The notes under the pieces are model-generated. The model saw only the letters and a list, made by a program, of their open reading frames with translations, did no database searches and was not told the DNA's origin. The position numbers were made by a program, and so were the translations under genes. From Duganella sp. Root1480D1 (lineage in GTDB: Bacteria > Pseudomonadota > Gammaproteobacteria > Burkholderiales > Burkholderiaceae_D), in NCBI RefSeq assembly GCF_001427305.1, contig NZ_LMFZ01000012.1, positions 434,001 to 498,000 on the forward strand: 64,000 bases of DNA, written 5' to 3'. Below, in pieces: positions 10,341-20,344 of this stretch; positions within the stretch are counted from its first letter, which is position 1; the number at the start of each line of letters is the position of its first letter.

Positions 10341-11707
10341 TATGCTGCCCCCTTCTTCGATTGGATGTCGGAATGGATCGCCATTGCGGCGCGCTTGCCA
10401 TGCTCCACGGCTTGCACAGTCAGATCCTGGCCCAGCGAGACGCAGTCGCCGCCGGCATAAATGCCCGGCAGGATGGTGCGGAAGCTGTCGTCGACATGGA
10501 TCTTGTCGCCATCGCGCTTCAGCATCGCGGCCAGCGGATCGGCCAATGCGGCCGTTTCCATCGCCTGGCCAATGGCCTTGAAGATCGCATCGGCCGGCAA
10601 CTCGAAGGTGATGCCGGTGCCGATCATGCGCGATCCTTCCATCGCCGTGCGCTCGAAACGCATGCCGCGCACGCGGCCTGCTTCATCCAGCAACACCTGC
10701 TGCGGCTGCGCCCAGGTCTGCATGCGCACCTGGTTGGCCTTGGCAATGTCCTGCTCGTGGTGGGTCGCGCTCATCGCATCAAAGCCGCGGCGATAAACCA
10801 TCGTCACCTCTTCCGCACCCAGGCGCTGGATCTGCACTGCCATGTCGATGGCGGTATTGCCGGCGCCAATCACGATGGCGCGGCGCGGCACCGGCAGCTT
10901 GGCCAGGTCGTCCGCCTGGCGCAGTTCGGCGATGTAATCCACTGCGGCCATCAGGCCCGGTGCATCTTCGCCGGTCAGGCCCAGTGCGCGGCTGGCCCCC
11001 AGGCCCAGGCCCAGGAATACCGCATCATACTGCGCGTGCAGCTCCTTCAGGTTCACGTTCACGCCCAGTTTCTGGCCGTGGCGCACTTCAATGCCGCCGA
11101 TCCCCAACAGGAAGTCGACTTCCTTCTGTGCGAAGTTGTCGGTCAGTTTGTACTTCGCAATGCCGTATTCATTCAGGCCGCCGGATTTCTCATGCGCCTC
11201 GAAAATCACCACGTCATTGCCCAGCATGGCCAGGCGGTGGGCGCAGGACAGCCCCGCTGGCCCGGCACCGACCACCGCAACCTTCCTGCCGGTCGATGGT
11301 GCACGCTTGAACGGGTGGCCATCCAGGGTGGCGTTATCGAGCGCAAAGCGTTGCAGCAGGCCGATCTTGACCGGCTGGCCCTCAGCGTCGTGATTGCGCA
11401 CGCAGGCGTCCTCACACAGGATTTCGGTGGGACAGACGCGCGAGCAGCTACCGCCCAGGATGTTCTGCTGCAGGATCGTCACGGCAGCGCCATTCACGTT
11501 CTTGTCGTGGATGTTGCGGATGAAGCTTGCCACATCGATGCCGGTCGGGCAGATGCGCGTGCACGGCGCGTCGTAGCAATACAGGCAACGCGCACTTTCA
11601 ATAGCCGCCTGGCGCGCGTTCAAAGGCGGCGCCAGGTCGGTGAAATGACCGGCCAGCTCTTCGTTCGTGGCTTTAGGCTGCGGTATGTATTTGAGTGACT
11701 CGATCAT
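10340..11707 (-). CDS. preT: NAD-dependent dihydropyrimidine dehydrogenase, subunit PreT
   Basis: The diaphorase partner of PreA: takes electrons from NADH through FAD and Fe-S clusters. N-terminal cysteine clusters (CLYCYDAPCTRICPTGID, CSRVCPTEILCEDAC) precede an FAD Rossmann motif (VAVVGAGPAGLSCAHRLA) and a second dinucleotide motif (AIVIGAGNTAIDMA), as in the GltD-like small subunit family. I favour the ATG at 11707 because AGGA lies about 8 bp upstream; ATG at 11716 and GTG at 11722 are possible and would overlap or touch the upstream dehydrogenase stop. Confidence 0.93.
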   Translation of the reverse strand: MIESLKYIPQPKATNEELAGHFTDLAPPLNARQAAIESARCLYCYDAPCTRICPTGIDVASFIRNIHDKNVNGAAVTILQQNILGGSCSRVCPTEILCEDACVRNHDAEGQPVKIGLLQRFALDNATLDGHPFKRAPSTGRKVAVVGAGPAGLSCAHRLAMLGNDVVIFEAHEKSGGLNEYGIAKYKLTDNFAQKEVDFLLGIGGIEVRHGQKLGVNVNLKELHAQYDAVFLGLGLGASRALGLTGEDAPGLMAAVDYIAELRQADDLAKLPVPRRAIVIGAGNTAIDMAVQIQRLGAEEVTMVYRRGFDAMSATHHEQDIAKANQVRMQTWAQPQQVLLDEAGRVRGMRFERTAMEGSRMIGTGITFELPADAIFKAIGQAMETAALADPLAAMLKRDGDKIHVDDSFRTILPGIYAGGDCVSLGQDLTVQAVEHGKRAAMAIHSDIQSKKGAA

Positions 11708-11718
11708 TGGTTCCATCC

Positions 11719-13221
11719 TCACTTCATCTGTGGGAAAGCAAACTGCGCGCCAGCACTTGCAGTATTTGGCCAGCGCTCCATGACGGCCTTATGGCGGGTA
11801 TAGAAACGCACACCCTCCGGACCATAGGCGTGGTGGTCGCCGAACAGGCTGCGCTTCCAGCCGCCAAAACTGTTAAAGGCCATCGGCACCGGCAGCGGCA
11901 CGTTGACGCCCACCATGCCGACCTGGATCTGGCGCACGAATTCGCGCGCCACGCCGCCATCGCGCGTGAAGACTGCGACGCCGTTGCCATATTCATTTTT
12001 GTTGATCAGCTCCACCGCCGTTGCCACGTCCGGCAGACGTACCATGCACAGCACGGGGCCGAAGATTTCTTCCTTGTAGATCGTCATGTCCGGCGTCACG
12101 TGGTCAAAAAGCGTGCCGCCGATGAAGAAGCCGTTCGGGCGGTCGGCAACCTGGTAGTTGCGGCCATCGACCACCAGGGTGGCCCCCTGCTCCACGCCTT
12201 CGCCGATCAAGCGTTCGATGCGCTGCTTGGCAGCCGACGTCACCACCGGCCCCATCTCGGCGTCGGACGCCATGCCGTCGCGCACTTTCAGTGCAGCGGT
12301 GCGCGCTTTCAGTGCATCCAGCAGCTTGTCGCCGGCATCGCCGACCGCCGCCACCACCGAGATCGCCATGCAGCGCTCGCCCGCCGAACCGAAGGCGGCG
12401 CCCATCAGGGCGTCGACTGCCATGTCCATGTCGGCGTCCGGCATCACCACCATATGATTCTTGGCACCGCCCAATGCCTGCACGCGCTTGCCGTGCTGCG
12501 AGCCGCGCGAGTAGATATATTCGGCAATCGGCGTCGAGCCGACAAAGCTGACCGCCTGGACCACCGGGTGGTCGAGCAGCGCATCGACGGCCACTTTATC
12601 GCCCTGCACCACGTTAAACACGCCGTCAGGGAGACCTGCTTCCTTCAACAGCCGCGCATGCAGCAGGGATGGCGAAGGATCGCGCTCGGAAGGCTTGAGG
12701 ATGAAGGTATTGCCGCAGGCGATAGCGATGGGGAACATCCACATCGGTACCATCACCGGGAAGTTGAATGGCGTGATGCCCGCCACCACCCCCAGCGGCA
12801 TGCGCATCGACCACGCATCGATGCCGCGCGCAATCTGGTCGGTGTACTCGCCCTTCATCAGCTGCGGAATGCCGACCGCGAATTCCACCATCTCGATACC
12901 ACGCGCCACTTCACCCTTGGCGTCCGCGAAGGTCTTGCCGTGTTCACGGGTCAGCATGGCGGCGAATTCCTCGGTGTGCTGGTGGCACAATTCGAGATAT
13001 TTGAACAGCACGCGCGCACGGGTCAGCGGCGGCGTATTGGACCACGCCGGGAATGCCGCCTCCGCAGCGCGCACGGCGGCATCGACTTCTTCCGCTGTGC
13101 CGAGCGCCACGCGGGCAACCGGCTCGCCAAGCGCTGGATTGAAAACGTCGCCATAGCGCCCGCTGGCCGTATCGACCTTGGCGCCATTGATAAAGTGGGT
13201 GATGGTATCGAGATTGCTCAT
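11719..13221 (-). CDS. mmsA: CoA-acylating (methyl)malonate-semialdehyde dehydrogenase
   Basis: 500 residues. The nucleophile Cys284 lies in [12 protein letters not shown]; the position that holds a general-base Glu in hydrolytic aldehyde dehydrogenases reads GGAKNH, as in the MmsA/IolA subgroup that transfers the acyl group to CoA. It converts malonate semialdehyde (from beta-alanine) to acetyl-CoA and CO2, and methylmalonate semialdehyde (from beta-aminoisobutyrate) to propionyl-CoA, ending the uracil/thymine pathway. Valine degradation is the alternative role, but neighbours favour pyrimidines. It ends just before preT. Confidence 0.93.
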   Translation of the reverse strand: MSNLDTITHFINGAKVDTASGRYGDVFNPALGEPVARVALGTAEEVDAAVRAAEAAFPAWSNTPPLTRARVLFKYLELCHQHTEEFAAMLTREHGKTFADAKGEVARGIEMVEFAVGIPQLMKGEYTDQIARGIDAWSMRMPLGVVAGITPFNFPVMVPMWMFPIAIACGNTFILKPSERDPSPSLLHARLLKEAGLPDGVFNVVQGDKVAVDALLDHPVVQAVSFVGSTPIAEYIYSRGSQHGKRVQALGGAKNHMVVMPDADMDMAVDALMGAAFGSAGERCMAISVVAAVGDAGDKLLDALKARTAALKVRDGMASDAEMGPVVTSAAKQRIERLIGEGVEQGATLVVDGRNYQVADRPNGFFIGGTLFDHVTPDMTIYKEEIFGPVLCMVRLPDVATAVELINKNEYGNGVAVFTRDGGVAREFVRQIQVGMVGVNVPLPVPMAFNSFGGWKRSLFGDHHAYGPEGVRFYTRHKAVMERWPNTASAGAQFAFPQMK

Positions 13222-13236
13222 TTCAAGCCCTGAGGA

Positions 13237-14352
13237 TTAAGCCAGCAGTGATTCCGCCGGCACATAGGTATAGCCAAGATCGTGCGCCACCGCTTCATAG
13301 GTGACGTGGCCCTGGCAGACGTTAAGCCCATTGCGCAGGTGCGGGTTGGCCTTCATGGCCTTGGCCCAGCCTTTGTCGGCCAGCGCGACGGCATGTCCGA
13401 TGGTGGCGTTATTCAGCGCAAAGGTGGAAGTACGGGCAACCGCTCCCGGCATATTGGCGACGCAGTAATGCACTACGCCGTCCACCATGAAGGTAGGGTT
13501 CTCGTGCGTGGTGGCGTGCGAAGTCTCGAAGCAGCCGCCCTGGTCGATGGCTACGTCGACCACCACCGAGCCTTGCTTCATGCGCGACACCATGCTGCGC
13601 GTGACCAGCTTGGGCGCCGCAGCACCCGGCACCAGCACGCCGCCGATCACCAGGTCGGCATCGGTCACGGCATCGTCGATGGTATGGGCGTTGGAAAACA
13701 TGGTCTGGATGCGGTTGCCGAATATCAGGTCAAGCTGGCGCAGGCGGTCGACGTTCTTGTCCAGCACCGTGACGCGGGCGCCCATGCCGACAGCAATCTG
13801 CAGCGCATTGGTACCGACCACGCCGGCACCGATAATCGCCACATGGCCCGGCGCCACGCCAGGCACCCCGCCCAGCAACAGGCCCATGCCGCCTTTGGAT
13901 TTTTCAAGATGGGCAGCGCCAGCCTGGATGGACATGCGCCCTGCCACTTCACTCATCGGCGCCAGCAGCGGCAAGCCGCCGTTCGCGCCGGTGATGGTTT
14001 CATACGCAATGCAGACCGCGCCGGATTTCACCAGCGCCTTGGTCTGCTCCGGATCGGGAGCCAGGTGCAGGTAGGTGTATAGAATCTGGTTCTCGCGCAG
14101 CATCGCGCATTCTTGCGGCTGCGGCTCCTTCACTTTGACGATCATTTCGGCCTTGGCGAAGATTTCCTCCGCAGTCGGGATGATCGTGGCGCCGGAGCCC
14201 ACATACATTTCGTCGGTCAGACCGATTGCAGCGCCCGCGTTGTGTTGCACCAGGACCTGGTGCCCGCGGAGTGTCAGTTCCTTTACGCTGGCCGGGGTAA
14301 GGCCAACGCGCGATTCCTGATTCTTGATTTCCTTCGGTACGCCTACCAACAT
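13237..14352 (-). CDS. ald: Alanine dehydrogenase
   Basis: NAD-dependent enzyme of 371 residues interconverting L-alanine and pyruvate plus ammonia. Standard length, N-terminus MLVGVPKEIKNQESRVGLTP and NAD motif IIGAGVVGTNA around residues 170-180. It lies between the aminotransferase (12 bp upstream) and mmsA (15 bp downstream). The aminotransferase makes alanine from pyruvate, so this enzyme would regenerate the amino acceptor and release the nitrogen as ammonium. This explains an otherwise unrelated enzyme in the operon. Confidence 0.95.
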   Translation of the reverse strand: MLVGVPKEIKNQESRVGLTPASVKELTLRGHQVLVQHNAGAAIGLTDEMYVGSGATIIPTAEEIFAKAEMIVKVKEPQPQECAMLRENQILYTYLHLAPDPEQTKALVKSGAVCIAYETITGANGGLPLLAPMSEVAGRMSIQAGAAHLEKSKGGMGLLLGGVPGVAPGHVAIIGAGVVGTNALQIAVGMGARVTVLDKNVDRLRQLDLIFGNRIQTMFSNAHTIDDAVTDADLVIGGVLVPGAAAPKLVTRSMVSRMKQGSVVVDVAIDQGGCFETSHATTHENPTFMVDGVVHYCVANMPGAVARTSTFALNNATIGHAVALADKGWAKAMKANPHLRNGLNVCQGHVTYEAVAHDLGYTYVPAESLLA

Positions 14353-14364
14353 GGTTCGTCTCCT

Positions 14365-15681
14365 CTAGTCTAGGTCCTTCAACACCTTTCCAAGCTTCCC
14401 GAACAATTCGTCGATGTGCTTCTTCTCAAAGGTGAGTGGTGGCGACAGCGCGATGATGTCGCCGGTGGTGCGGATCAGCAGCCCATCCGCGAAAGCTTTC
14501 TTGAACGCGGCGTAGGCACGCGCTCCGGGCGCACCAGCACGCGGCGCCAGCTCGATGCCGGCCACCAGGCCAATGGTGCGAATATCGATGACATGCGGCA
14601 GGCCTTTCAGCGAATGCACCGCATCTTCCCAGTACGGCTGGATTTCCTTGGCGTGGTCCAGCAGCTTCTGCTCCTTGAACACTTCCAGCGTAGCCAGCGA
14701 AGCGGCGCAGGCCACCGGATGGCCGGTGTATGTATAACCATGGAACAGTTCAATGCCGGCCGGCGCGTCCATGAAGGCGTCGTGGATGAACTTCTTGCTG
14801 AACACTGCGCCCATCGGAATGGTGCCGTTGGTCAGGCCCTTGGCCGTGGTCATCATGTCCGGCTCGACGTCGAAGTAGTCGGTCGCGAACGGCGTGGTCA
14901 GGCGGCCAAAGCCGGTGATCACTTCATCGAAGATCAGCAGGATGCCGTGCTTGGTGCACAGCTCGCGCAGGCGTTTCAGGTAACCTTTCGGCGGCACCAG
15001 CACGCCGGTGGAACCAGCCACCGGCTCCACGATCACGGCCGCAATCGTGGACGCGTCGTGCAGCGCGACGATGCGTTCCAGTTCATCGGCCAGGTGGGCG
15101 CCGTAATCCGGTTCGCCGCGTGTGAAGGCATTCTTTTCAAGGTTGTGCGTATGCGGCAGGTGGTCGACGCCTGGCAGCAGCGTGCCGTAAGGCTTGCGGT
15201 TGCCGGCGATGCCGCCGACCGAGATGCCGCCGAAGCCGACGCCGTGGTAGGCGCGCTCACGGCCGATCAGGCGGGTGCGGGAGGCTTCGCCGCGCGCCTT
15301 GTGATAGGCCAGCGCGATCTTCAGGGCGGTGTCCACCGCTTCGGAGCCGGAGTTGGTGTAGAACACGTGGCCGAAGCGATGGTTGGTATATTCCATCAGC
15401 TTATCGGCAAGGTCGAAGGCCGCCGGGTGGCCCATCTGGAAGGTCGGCGCGAAGTCGAGCTGGCCAACCATTTCGCTGACTGCGGCCACGATCTTCGGCT
15501 GGCGGTGCCCGCACGGTACGCACCACAAGCCTGCGGTGCCGTCCAGCACCTGGTTACCATCGACGTCCTTGTAATACACGCCTTCCGCCGAGACCAGCAA
15601 GCGCGGGTTCGCCTTGAAGTCGCGGTTGTTCGTGAACGGCATCCAGAAAGATGCCAGGGACTGCGGCCGGGCTTCATTCAT
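14365..15681 (-). CDS. Omega-amino acid (beta-alanine):pyruvate aminotransferase, class III
   Basis: PLP enzyme of 438 residues from the ATG at 15681, which has AGGGAG 7 bp upstream; the frame is open further but without a ribosome site. Lys281 in TTAKGLTNGTIPMG forms the Schiff base and Asp252 in LIFDEVITGFGR contacts the pyridine nitrogen. The N-terminus (ASFWMPFTNNRDFK) resembles beta-alanine-pyruvate transaminases. It would convert beta-alanine to malonate semialdehyde with pyruvate as acceptor, giving alanine for the next gene. First gene of the eight-gene pyrimidine operon. Confidence 0.92.
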   Translation of the reverse strand: MNEARPQSLASFWMPFTNNRDFKANPRLLVSAEGVYYKDVDGNQVLDGTAGLWCVPCGHRQPKIVAAVSEMVGQLDFAPTFQMGHPAAFDLADKLMEYTNHRFGHVFYTNSGSEAVDTALKIALAYHKARGEASRTRLIGRERAYHGVGFGGISVGGIAGNRKPYGTLLPGVDHLPHTHNLEKNAFTRGEPDYGAHLADELERIVALHDASTIAAVIVEPVAGSTGVLVPPKGYLKRLRELCTKHGILLIFDEVITGFGRLTTPFATDYFDVEPDMMTTAKGLTNGTIPMGAVFSKKFIHDAFMDAPAGIELFHGYTYTGHPVACAASLATLEVFKEQKLLDHAKEIQPYWEDAVHSLKGLPHVIDIRTIGLVAGIELAPRAGAPGARAYAAFKKAFADGLLIRTTGDIIALSPPLTFEKKHIDELFGKLGKVLKDLD

Positions 15682-15722
15682 TGCTATCTCCCTTGGTGGG
15701 TTTTTTACGATGCTCAAAAAAC

Positions 15723-15738
15723 TTTACCAGTTGGCAAA
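15723..15738. promoter_or_regulatory. Candidate RutR-type operator upstream of the pyrimidine operon
   Basis: TTTACCAGTTGGCAAA is an inverted repeat (TTTACCA/TGGCAAA, one mismatch, 2-bp spacer). It resembles the known RutR box TTGACCANNTGGTCAA at 12 of 14 fixed positions. It sits 42 bp before the aminotransferase start and about 12 bp downstream of a TATTAT -10-like hexamer (minus strand, 15750-15755), where a repressor would block transcription. A RutR-like TetR is encoded 1.5 kb away. Confidence 0.55.
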
Positions 15739-15806
15739 ATCATGATGCAATAATAGACAGCAAGTTAACTATGGCACATATACACACACGCGGAAACGTT
15801 CCAACC

Positions 15807-15830
15807 GTACAGGTAGCAAAAACAGTACAG
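15807..15830. promoter_or_regulatory. GTACAG direct repeats before the MocR gene
   Basis: GTACAG occurs at 15807-15812 and 15825-15830, 18 bp apart, ending 14 bp before the MocR start codon. MocR-family regulators commonly bind direct repeats in the divergent spacer of their own gene, so this is a candidate site. No aligned family motif was available. Confidence 0.35.
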
Positions 15831-15844
15831 TTTTAGAGGACCGA

Positions 15845-17299
15845 ATGGACGACAGCGCAACTCCCAACTCCGCATGGCCCGTGCTTTCCATCGAGCGCGC
15901 GAAGAAGGGCAGCCTGGTTGAAAAGATCGTGGACGCCATCAGCGCGATGGTGGCAAGTCGCGAGCTGCGCGTGGGCACAAAGATGCCCTCAGTCAGGCAA
16001 TTCGCGAAGTGTAATGGCATCAGCACCTTTACAGTTGTGGAGGCTTATGACCGCCTGGTGACCCTCGGACTGTTGTCATCACGCCGCGGTTCCGGCTATT
16101 TTGTTGCCCGTCACGACGCCCCCGCCCTGCTGCCGCCGGCGGCCATGTTCGCCACGCCGGCCGCCGTCGATGCCCTCACCCCCGAACTGTATTCCGGCGC
16201 ATCCGAGGCGCTGCCGGTCGGCGCCGGCTGGTTGCCGCCCGAGTGGTATGGCGAAGACACCATCCTCGACGCTGTGCGGCACGCCATGCGCATCCCCGCC
16301 AACCGCCTGCGCGGCTATGGTCACCCGCTCGGCTTTCCGGGCCTGCGCCAGTACATGGCGTCCACGCTCAGCGACGAACTGTTCGCGCTGGAAGCCGAAC
16401 AAATCCTGCTCACGCATGGCGCCACCCATGCCTTCGACCTGATCCTGCGCACGCTGACCAAGCCGGGCGACACGGTCTTCGTCGAAGACCCGGTGTACAG
16501 CAACCTGCTGTCGCTGATCCGCCACCACGGCTGCCATGCCATCGGCATTCCGCGCGACGAGCATGGCCTGGACATGGACTTCCTTGCAGCGCAGGCGCGC
16601 GAGACCCAGCCCAAGCTCATGTTCGTCAACACCGTGCTGCAAAACCCGCTCGGCACCAGCCTGACGCAAGCACAGGCGCATCGCCTGCTGGGCTTTGCCG
16701 AGCAGTTCGACTTCTGGCTGGTGGAGGACGACATCTACCGCGAGCTCACCGCGCGCGGCGAAGCTTCGCTGGCTGCGATGGATGGCTTGCGCCGCGTGAT
16801 CCGCGTTGGCAGTTTTTCCAAGACCCTGTCGCCGGTACTGCGCGTCGGTTCGATCTGCGCCTCGGCTTCGCTGCTGCCGGAACTGGTGCGCGTGAAGATG
16901 CTGGCCGGCCTCACCACGTCGGAAGTGAACGAACGCGCCGCCTACCACGCCATCACCGCGCGGCCGTATAAGCGCATGGTGGAAAAGCTGGTGGCGCAAC
17001 TGGCCGAAGGCCGCGAGCGCACCATCGACCTGCTTGCCCTGGCCGGCATGGTTCCAATCGCCAAGCCGCGCGGCGGCATGTTCGTCAGCGCCGGCTGGCA
17101 ACAAGCGCCGTCGCAGGAATGCAACGGCAAGCAGCTGGCCGAACAGGCACTGAAGTCCGGCATCCTGCTTGCGCCGGGTGAATTTTTCCAATTGCGGCAA
17201 CCGGCATCGATTTGGTTCCGCTTCAACGTCGCTTATTCGGACAGCCCACAACTGCGGAACTTCCTGCAGTCAATGAGGAGGGAATATGGGGTCAGCTAA
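15845..17299 (+). CDS. MocR/GabR-family regulator (GntR winged helix fused to aminotransferase fold)
   Basis: 484 residues. A GntR-type winged helix occupies about 15-85 (GTKMPSVRQFAKCNGISTFTVVEAYDRL, cited here in part), then a linker and a fold-type I aminotransferase domain with the PLP lysine Lys326 in VGSFSKTLSP. Such proteins are usually transcription factors that sense PLP adducts of amines. It is divergent from a beta-alanine aminotransferase operon, so by analogy with GabR and GABA it may sense beta-alanine or beta-aminoisobutyrate. Its 3' end overlaps the next gene by 14 bp. Confidence 0.9.
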   Translation: MDDSATPNSAWPVLSIERAKKGSLVEKIVDAISAMVASRELRVGTKMPSVRQFAKCNGISTFTVVEAYDRLVTLGLLSSRRGSGYFVARHDAPALLPPAAMFATPAAVDALTPELYSGASEALPVGAGWLPPEWYGEDTILDAVRHAMRIPANRLRGYGHPLGFPGLRQYMASTLSDELFALEAEQILLTHGATHAFDLILRTLTKPGDTVFVEDPVYSNLLSLIRHHGCHAIGIPRDEHGLDMDFLAAQARETQPKLMFVNTVLQNPLGTSLTQAQAHRLLGFAEQFDFWLVEDDIYRELTARGEASLAAMDGLRRVIRVGSFSKTLSPVLRVGSICASASLLPELVRVKMLAGLTTSEVNERAAYHAITARPYKRMVEKLVAQLAEGRERTIDLLALAGMVPIAKPRGGMFVSAGWQQAPSQECNGKQLAEQALKSGILLAPGEFFQLRQPASIWFRFNVAYSDSPQLRNFLQSMRREYGVS

Positions 17300-17912
17300 A
17301 TTGCGCCGCGTGATCAACCGCGACCGGCTGGAAGCCGATATCGCCGCGGAGGCGGTGCGCGTGTTCGCGGAATCGGGCTACGAAGGCGCTTCCGTCGCCA
17401 CCATCGCGGAAAACGTCGGCTTGTCGAAGCAAAACCTGATGTACTACTTCCCCACCAAGCAGGCCCTCTACCAGCGCGTTTTGGACGACGTGCTGGATAA
17501 CTGGCTGGAACGCATGGCCAACCTGGCCGAGCCCGAAGGTGAACCGGCCGAGGTGTTGCGCGCCTATATCCGTGCAAAGCTGGCCTTCTCGCGGGAGCAC
17601 CCGCTGGCTTCGCGCGTTTACGCGATGGAGGTGATCAGCGGTGCGCCCATGTACGGCGAGCAGATTCGCGAACGCGTCGTGCCGCTGGTGCGCAAGGACA
17701 TCGAAGTGTTCGAGCGCTGGATCGCCGAAGGCCGCATCGCCGCCGTCAACGCCACCCATCTCCTGTTCGCCATTTGGGCCATGACCCAGTCCTACGCCGA
17801 CTTTGCAGCGCAGATGAAACTCGTCATGGGGCGTGAAGAGCTGCAGGCTTCCGACTTCGTCGCAGCCGAAGATACCATCATCAAACTGGTCGTCACCGCC
17901 CTCGCACCTTAA
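17286..17912 (+). CDS. RutR-like TetR regulator of pyrimidine catabolism
   Basis: 208 residues. The DNA-binding helix region NVGLSKQNLMYYFPTKQALY and the ligand domain around AMEVISGAP and FAIWAMTQSYADFA closely resemble E. coli RutR, which is released from DNA by uracil or thymine. An AGGAGG site precedes the ATG, which lies inside the end of the MocR gene, so both regulators are made from one message. A RutR-like operator is seen upstream of the divergent uracil operon. Assignment rests on remembered family sequence plus context. Confidence 0.85.
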   Translation: MGSAKLRRVINRDRLEADIAAEAVRVFAESGYEGASVATIAENVGLSKQNLMYYFPTKQALYQRVLDDVLDNWLERMANLAEPEGEPAEVLRAYIRAKLAFSREHPLASRVYAMEVISGAPMYGEQIRERVVPLVRKDIEVFERWIAEGRIAAVNATHLLFAIWAMTQSYADFAAQMKLVMGREELQASDFVAAEDTIIKLVVTALAP

Positions 17913-17974
17913 TAGTGCATTTATTGCTGGCATAAAACTTGAATGGGATTAATCGTCCCCCAAGGAGAGCGCCT

Positions 17975-19384
17975 ATGCCAAGCTTTTTCAATGAAATGAC
18001 CGATGCCGGCAGCACGCGCGAACACTACCGCGAGTTCTGCCGCTGGCTTGAACAGCAGCCAGCCGACAGCGTGGCCCGCAAGCGCGCCGAAGCCGATCTG
18101 AGCTTCCGCCGTGTCGGCATCACGTTCGCCGTGTACGGCGACGATGCCGGAACCGAACGCCTGATCCCCTTCGACATCATCCCGCGCATCATTCCGGCGC
18201 AGGAATGGTCCATGCTGGAGCGTGGCCTGGCGCAGCGGGTCAAGGCACTGAACATGTTCGTGCACGATATCTACCACGGACAGAACATCATCCGTGCCGG
18301 CATTATTCCCGCCGAGCAGATCTTCCGCAACGCCCAGTACCGGCCAGAAATGCAGGGCATCGACGTCGCCGCCGGCATCTATTCCCACATCGCGGGGGTC
18401 GATATCGTGCGCGCAGGCCAGGGCGAGTTCTACGTCCTGGAGGACAACCTGCGCGTGCCGTCCGGCGTCTCCTACATGCTGGAAGACCGCAAGATGATGA
18501 TGCGGTTGTTCCCCGACCTGTTCGCACGCAACCGGGTGGCGCCGGTCGACCACTACCCGGACCTGTTGCTGGACAACCTGCGCTCGGTGGCGCCGCAAGG
18601 CGTGGACGATCCCACGGTGGTGGTCATGACGCCCGGCATGTACAACTCGGCCTATTTCGAACACGCCTTCCTCGCCCAGCAGATGGGCGTGGAACTAGTG
18701 GAAGGCAAGGACCTGTTCGTCAACGATAACGCGGTCTATATGCGCACCACGCACGGCCCGCGCCGCGTCGACGTGATCTACCGCCGGCTGGACGACGACT
18801 TCCTCGACCCGCTAGCCTTCCGCGCCGATTCCTCGCTGGGCGTGCCGGGCTTGCTGTCGGTGTACCGCGCCGGCCGCGTCACCCTGGCCAATGCCATCGG
18901 TACCGGCGTCGCGGACGACAAGTCGATCTACCCCTTCGTGCCCGACATGATCCGCTTCTACCTGTCAGAAGAACCGGTGCTGCACAACGTCCCCACCTGG
19001 CAATGCCGCAAGCCGGCCGACCTGGATTATGTGCTGGCCCACCTGCCGGAGCTGGTGGTCAAGGAAGTGCATGGCGCCGGCGGCTACGGCATGCTGGTCG
19101 GCCCGGCCAGCACGCGCGAACAGGTAGCGGCCTTCCGCGAACGCCTGGTCGCCAGGCCGGACGGCTACATCGCCCAGCCGACGCTGGCCCTGTCCAACTG
19201 CCCCACCTTCGTGGAAAGCGGCATTGCGCCGCGCCATGTCGACTTGCGCCCCTTTGTCCTGTCCGGAAAAACCGTTTCGATGGTGCCGGGCGGCCTGACC
19301 CGGGTCGCCCTGCAGGAAGGTTCCCTGGTGGTGAATTCCTCTCAAGGGGGCGGCACCAAGGACACCTGGGTACTGGAAGCATAA
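17975..19384 (+). CDS. Circularly permuted type 2 ATP-grasp protein
   Basis: 469 residues from the ATG at 17975 (AGGAGAG just upstream). The family (DUF404/DUF407 type) is a permuted ATP-grasp ligase expected to form amide or peptide bonds with ATP. Conserved-looking segments are [16 protein letters not shown], the glycine loop [17 protein letters not shown] and [12 protein letters not shown]. It heads a set with alpha-E, transglutaminase-like and Anbu proteasome-like genes, a combination known in many proteobacteria and predicted to make and process a peptide tag or small peptide. The substrate is unknown. Confidence 0.9.
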   Translation: MPSFFNEMTDAGSTREHYREFCRWLEQQPADSVARKRAEADLSFRRVGITFAVYGDDAGTERLIPFDIIPRIIPAQEWSMLERGLAQRVKALNMFVHDIYHGQNIIRAGIIPAEQIFRNAQYRPEMQGIDVAAGIYSHIAGVDIVRAGQGEFYVLEDNLRVPSGVSYMLEDRKMMMRLFPDLFARNRVAPVDHYPDLLLDNLRSVAPQGVDDPTVVVMTPGMYNSAYFEHAFLAQQMGVELVEGKDLFVNDNAVYMRTTHGPRRVDVIYRRLDDDFLDPLAFRADSSLGVPGLLSVYRAGRVTLANAIGTGVADDKSIYPFVPDMIRFYLSEEPVLHNVPTWQCRKPADLDYVLAHLPELVVKEVHGAGGYGMLVGPASTREQVAAFRERLVARPDGYIAQPTLALSNCPTFVESGIAPRHVDLRPFVLSGKTVSMVPGGLTRVALQEGSLVVNSSQGGGTKDTWVLEA

Positions 19385-19396
19385 GGAGAATCCGTC

Positions 19397-20335
19397 ATGT
19401 TAAGCCGAACCGCCGACCACCTGTTCTGGATGTCGCGCTACACCGAGCGCGCCGAGAACACTGCCCGCATGCTGGATGTCGCCGTGCAGACCTCGATGCT
19501 GCCGCAATCGCCCGCCGATACGGAGCGCAGCTGGCGCGCCCTGCTCGGCATCTCCGAGCTGGAGCCGGCCTATTGCGCCAAGTACCCCGCCGTCACCGCG
19601 CGTGACGTTATCGACTTCATGGTGCGCGATCCGTCCAACCCCTCGTCGATTGCGGCCTGCATGCGCGAAGCGCGCGAGAATGCGCGCGCCGTGCGCGGTG
19701 CACTGACCACCGAAGTGTGGGAAATTCAGAACCAGACCTGGCTCGACCTGCAGAAACACCTGGGCAACGGCTTGCTGGACCAGGATCCCGGCAAGTTTTT
19801 CGACTGGGTCAAATACCGCGCCCACCTGGCGCGCGGCGTCACGCTGGGCACCATGCTGAACGACGAGACGGTCAACTTCATCCGCCTTGGCGCCGCGCTG
19901 GAGCGCGCCGACAACACCGCGCGCATCCTCGACGTCAAGTTCCTTGGCATGCGCGACGGCGCCAGTGGCGAGCGCGATTTTTACTACTGGGCTGCGCTGC
20001 TGCGCTCCGTGTCGGGCTTCGAGATCTACCGAAGGGTCTACCGCGACGTGATCACGCCGGGGCGCGTGGCCGAACTGCTGATCCTGCGCCCCGACATGCC
20101 GCGCTCCCTGCTGGCCTGCATGGCGGAAGTGGTGGACAACCTGCGCGCGGTGCGCAACGACCTGTCGGCCGACACTGAACGCTATGCCGGCCGCCTGCAC
20201 GCCGAACTGCAATTCGCCCGCATCGAGGACATCATGCAGCGCGGCCTGCACGACATGCTGAACGGCTTCCTGGCGCAGGTAAATGAACTGGGCAACCGGG
20301 TCAGCCGCGTCTTCCTGGTACCGCTGGCAGCCTGA
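19397..20335 (+). CDS. Alpha-E domain protein
   Basis: 312 residues, almost entirely alpha-helical in character, starting MLSRTADHLFWMSRYTERAENTARML, which is the family hallmark (quoted region residues 1-26, key motif HLFWMSRYTERAEN). Alpha-E proteins have no established biochemical activity but almost always accompany a permuted ATP-grasp ligase, and are thought to act with it. Spacing of 12 bp from the ligase gene and 9 bp to the transglutaminase gene supports one operon. Confidence 0.9.
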   Translation: MLSRTADHLFWMSRYTERAENTARMLDVAVQTSMLPQSPADTERSWRALLGISELEPAYCAKYPAVTARDVIDFMVRDPSNPSSIAACMREARENARAVRGALTTEVWEIQNQTWLDLQKHLGNGLLDQDPGKFFDWVKYRAHLARGVTLGTMLNDETVNFIRLGAALERADNTARILDVKFLGMRDGASGERDFYYWAALLRSVSGFEIYRRVYRDVITPGRVAELLILRPDMPRSLLACMAEVVDNLRAVRNDLSADTERYAGRLHAELQFARIEDIMQRGLHDMLNGFLAQVNELGNRVSRVFLVPLAA

Positions 20336-20344
20336 GGACCAAGC

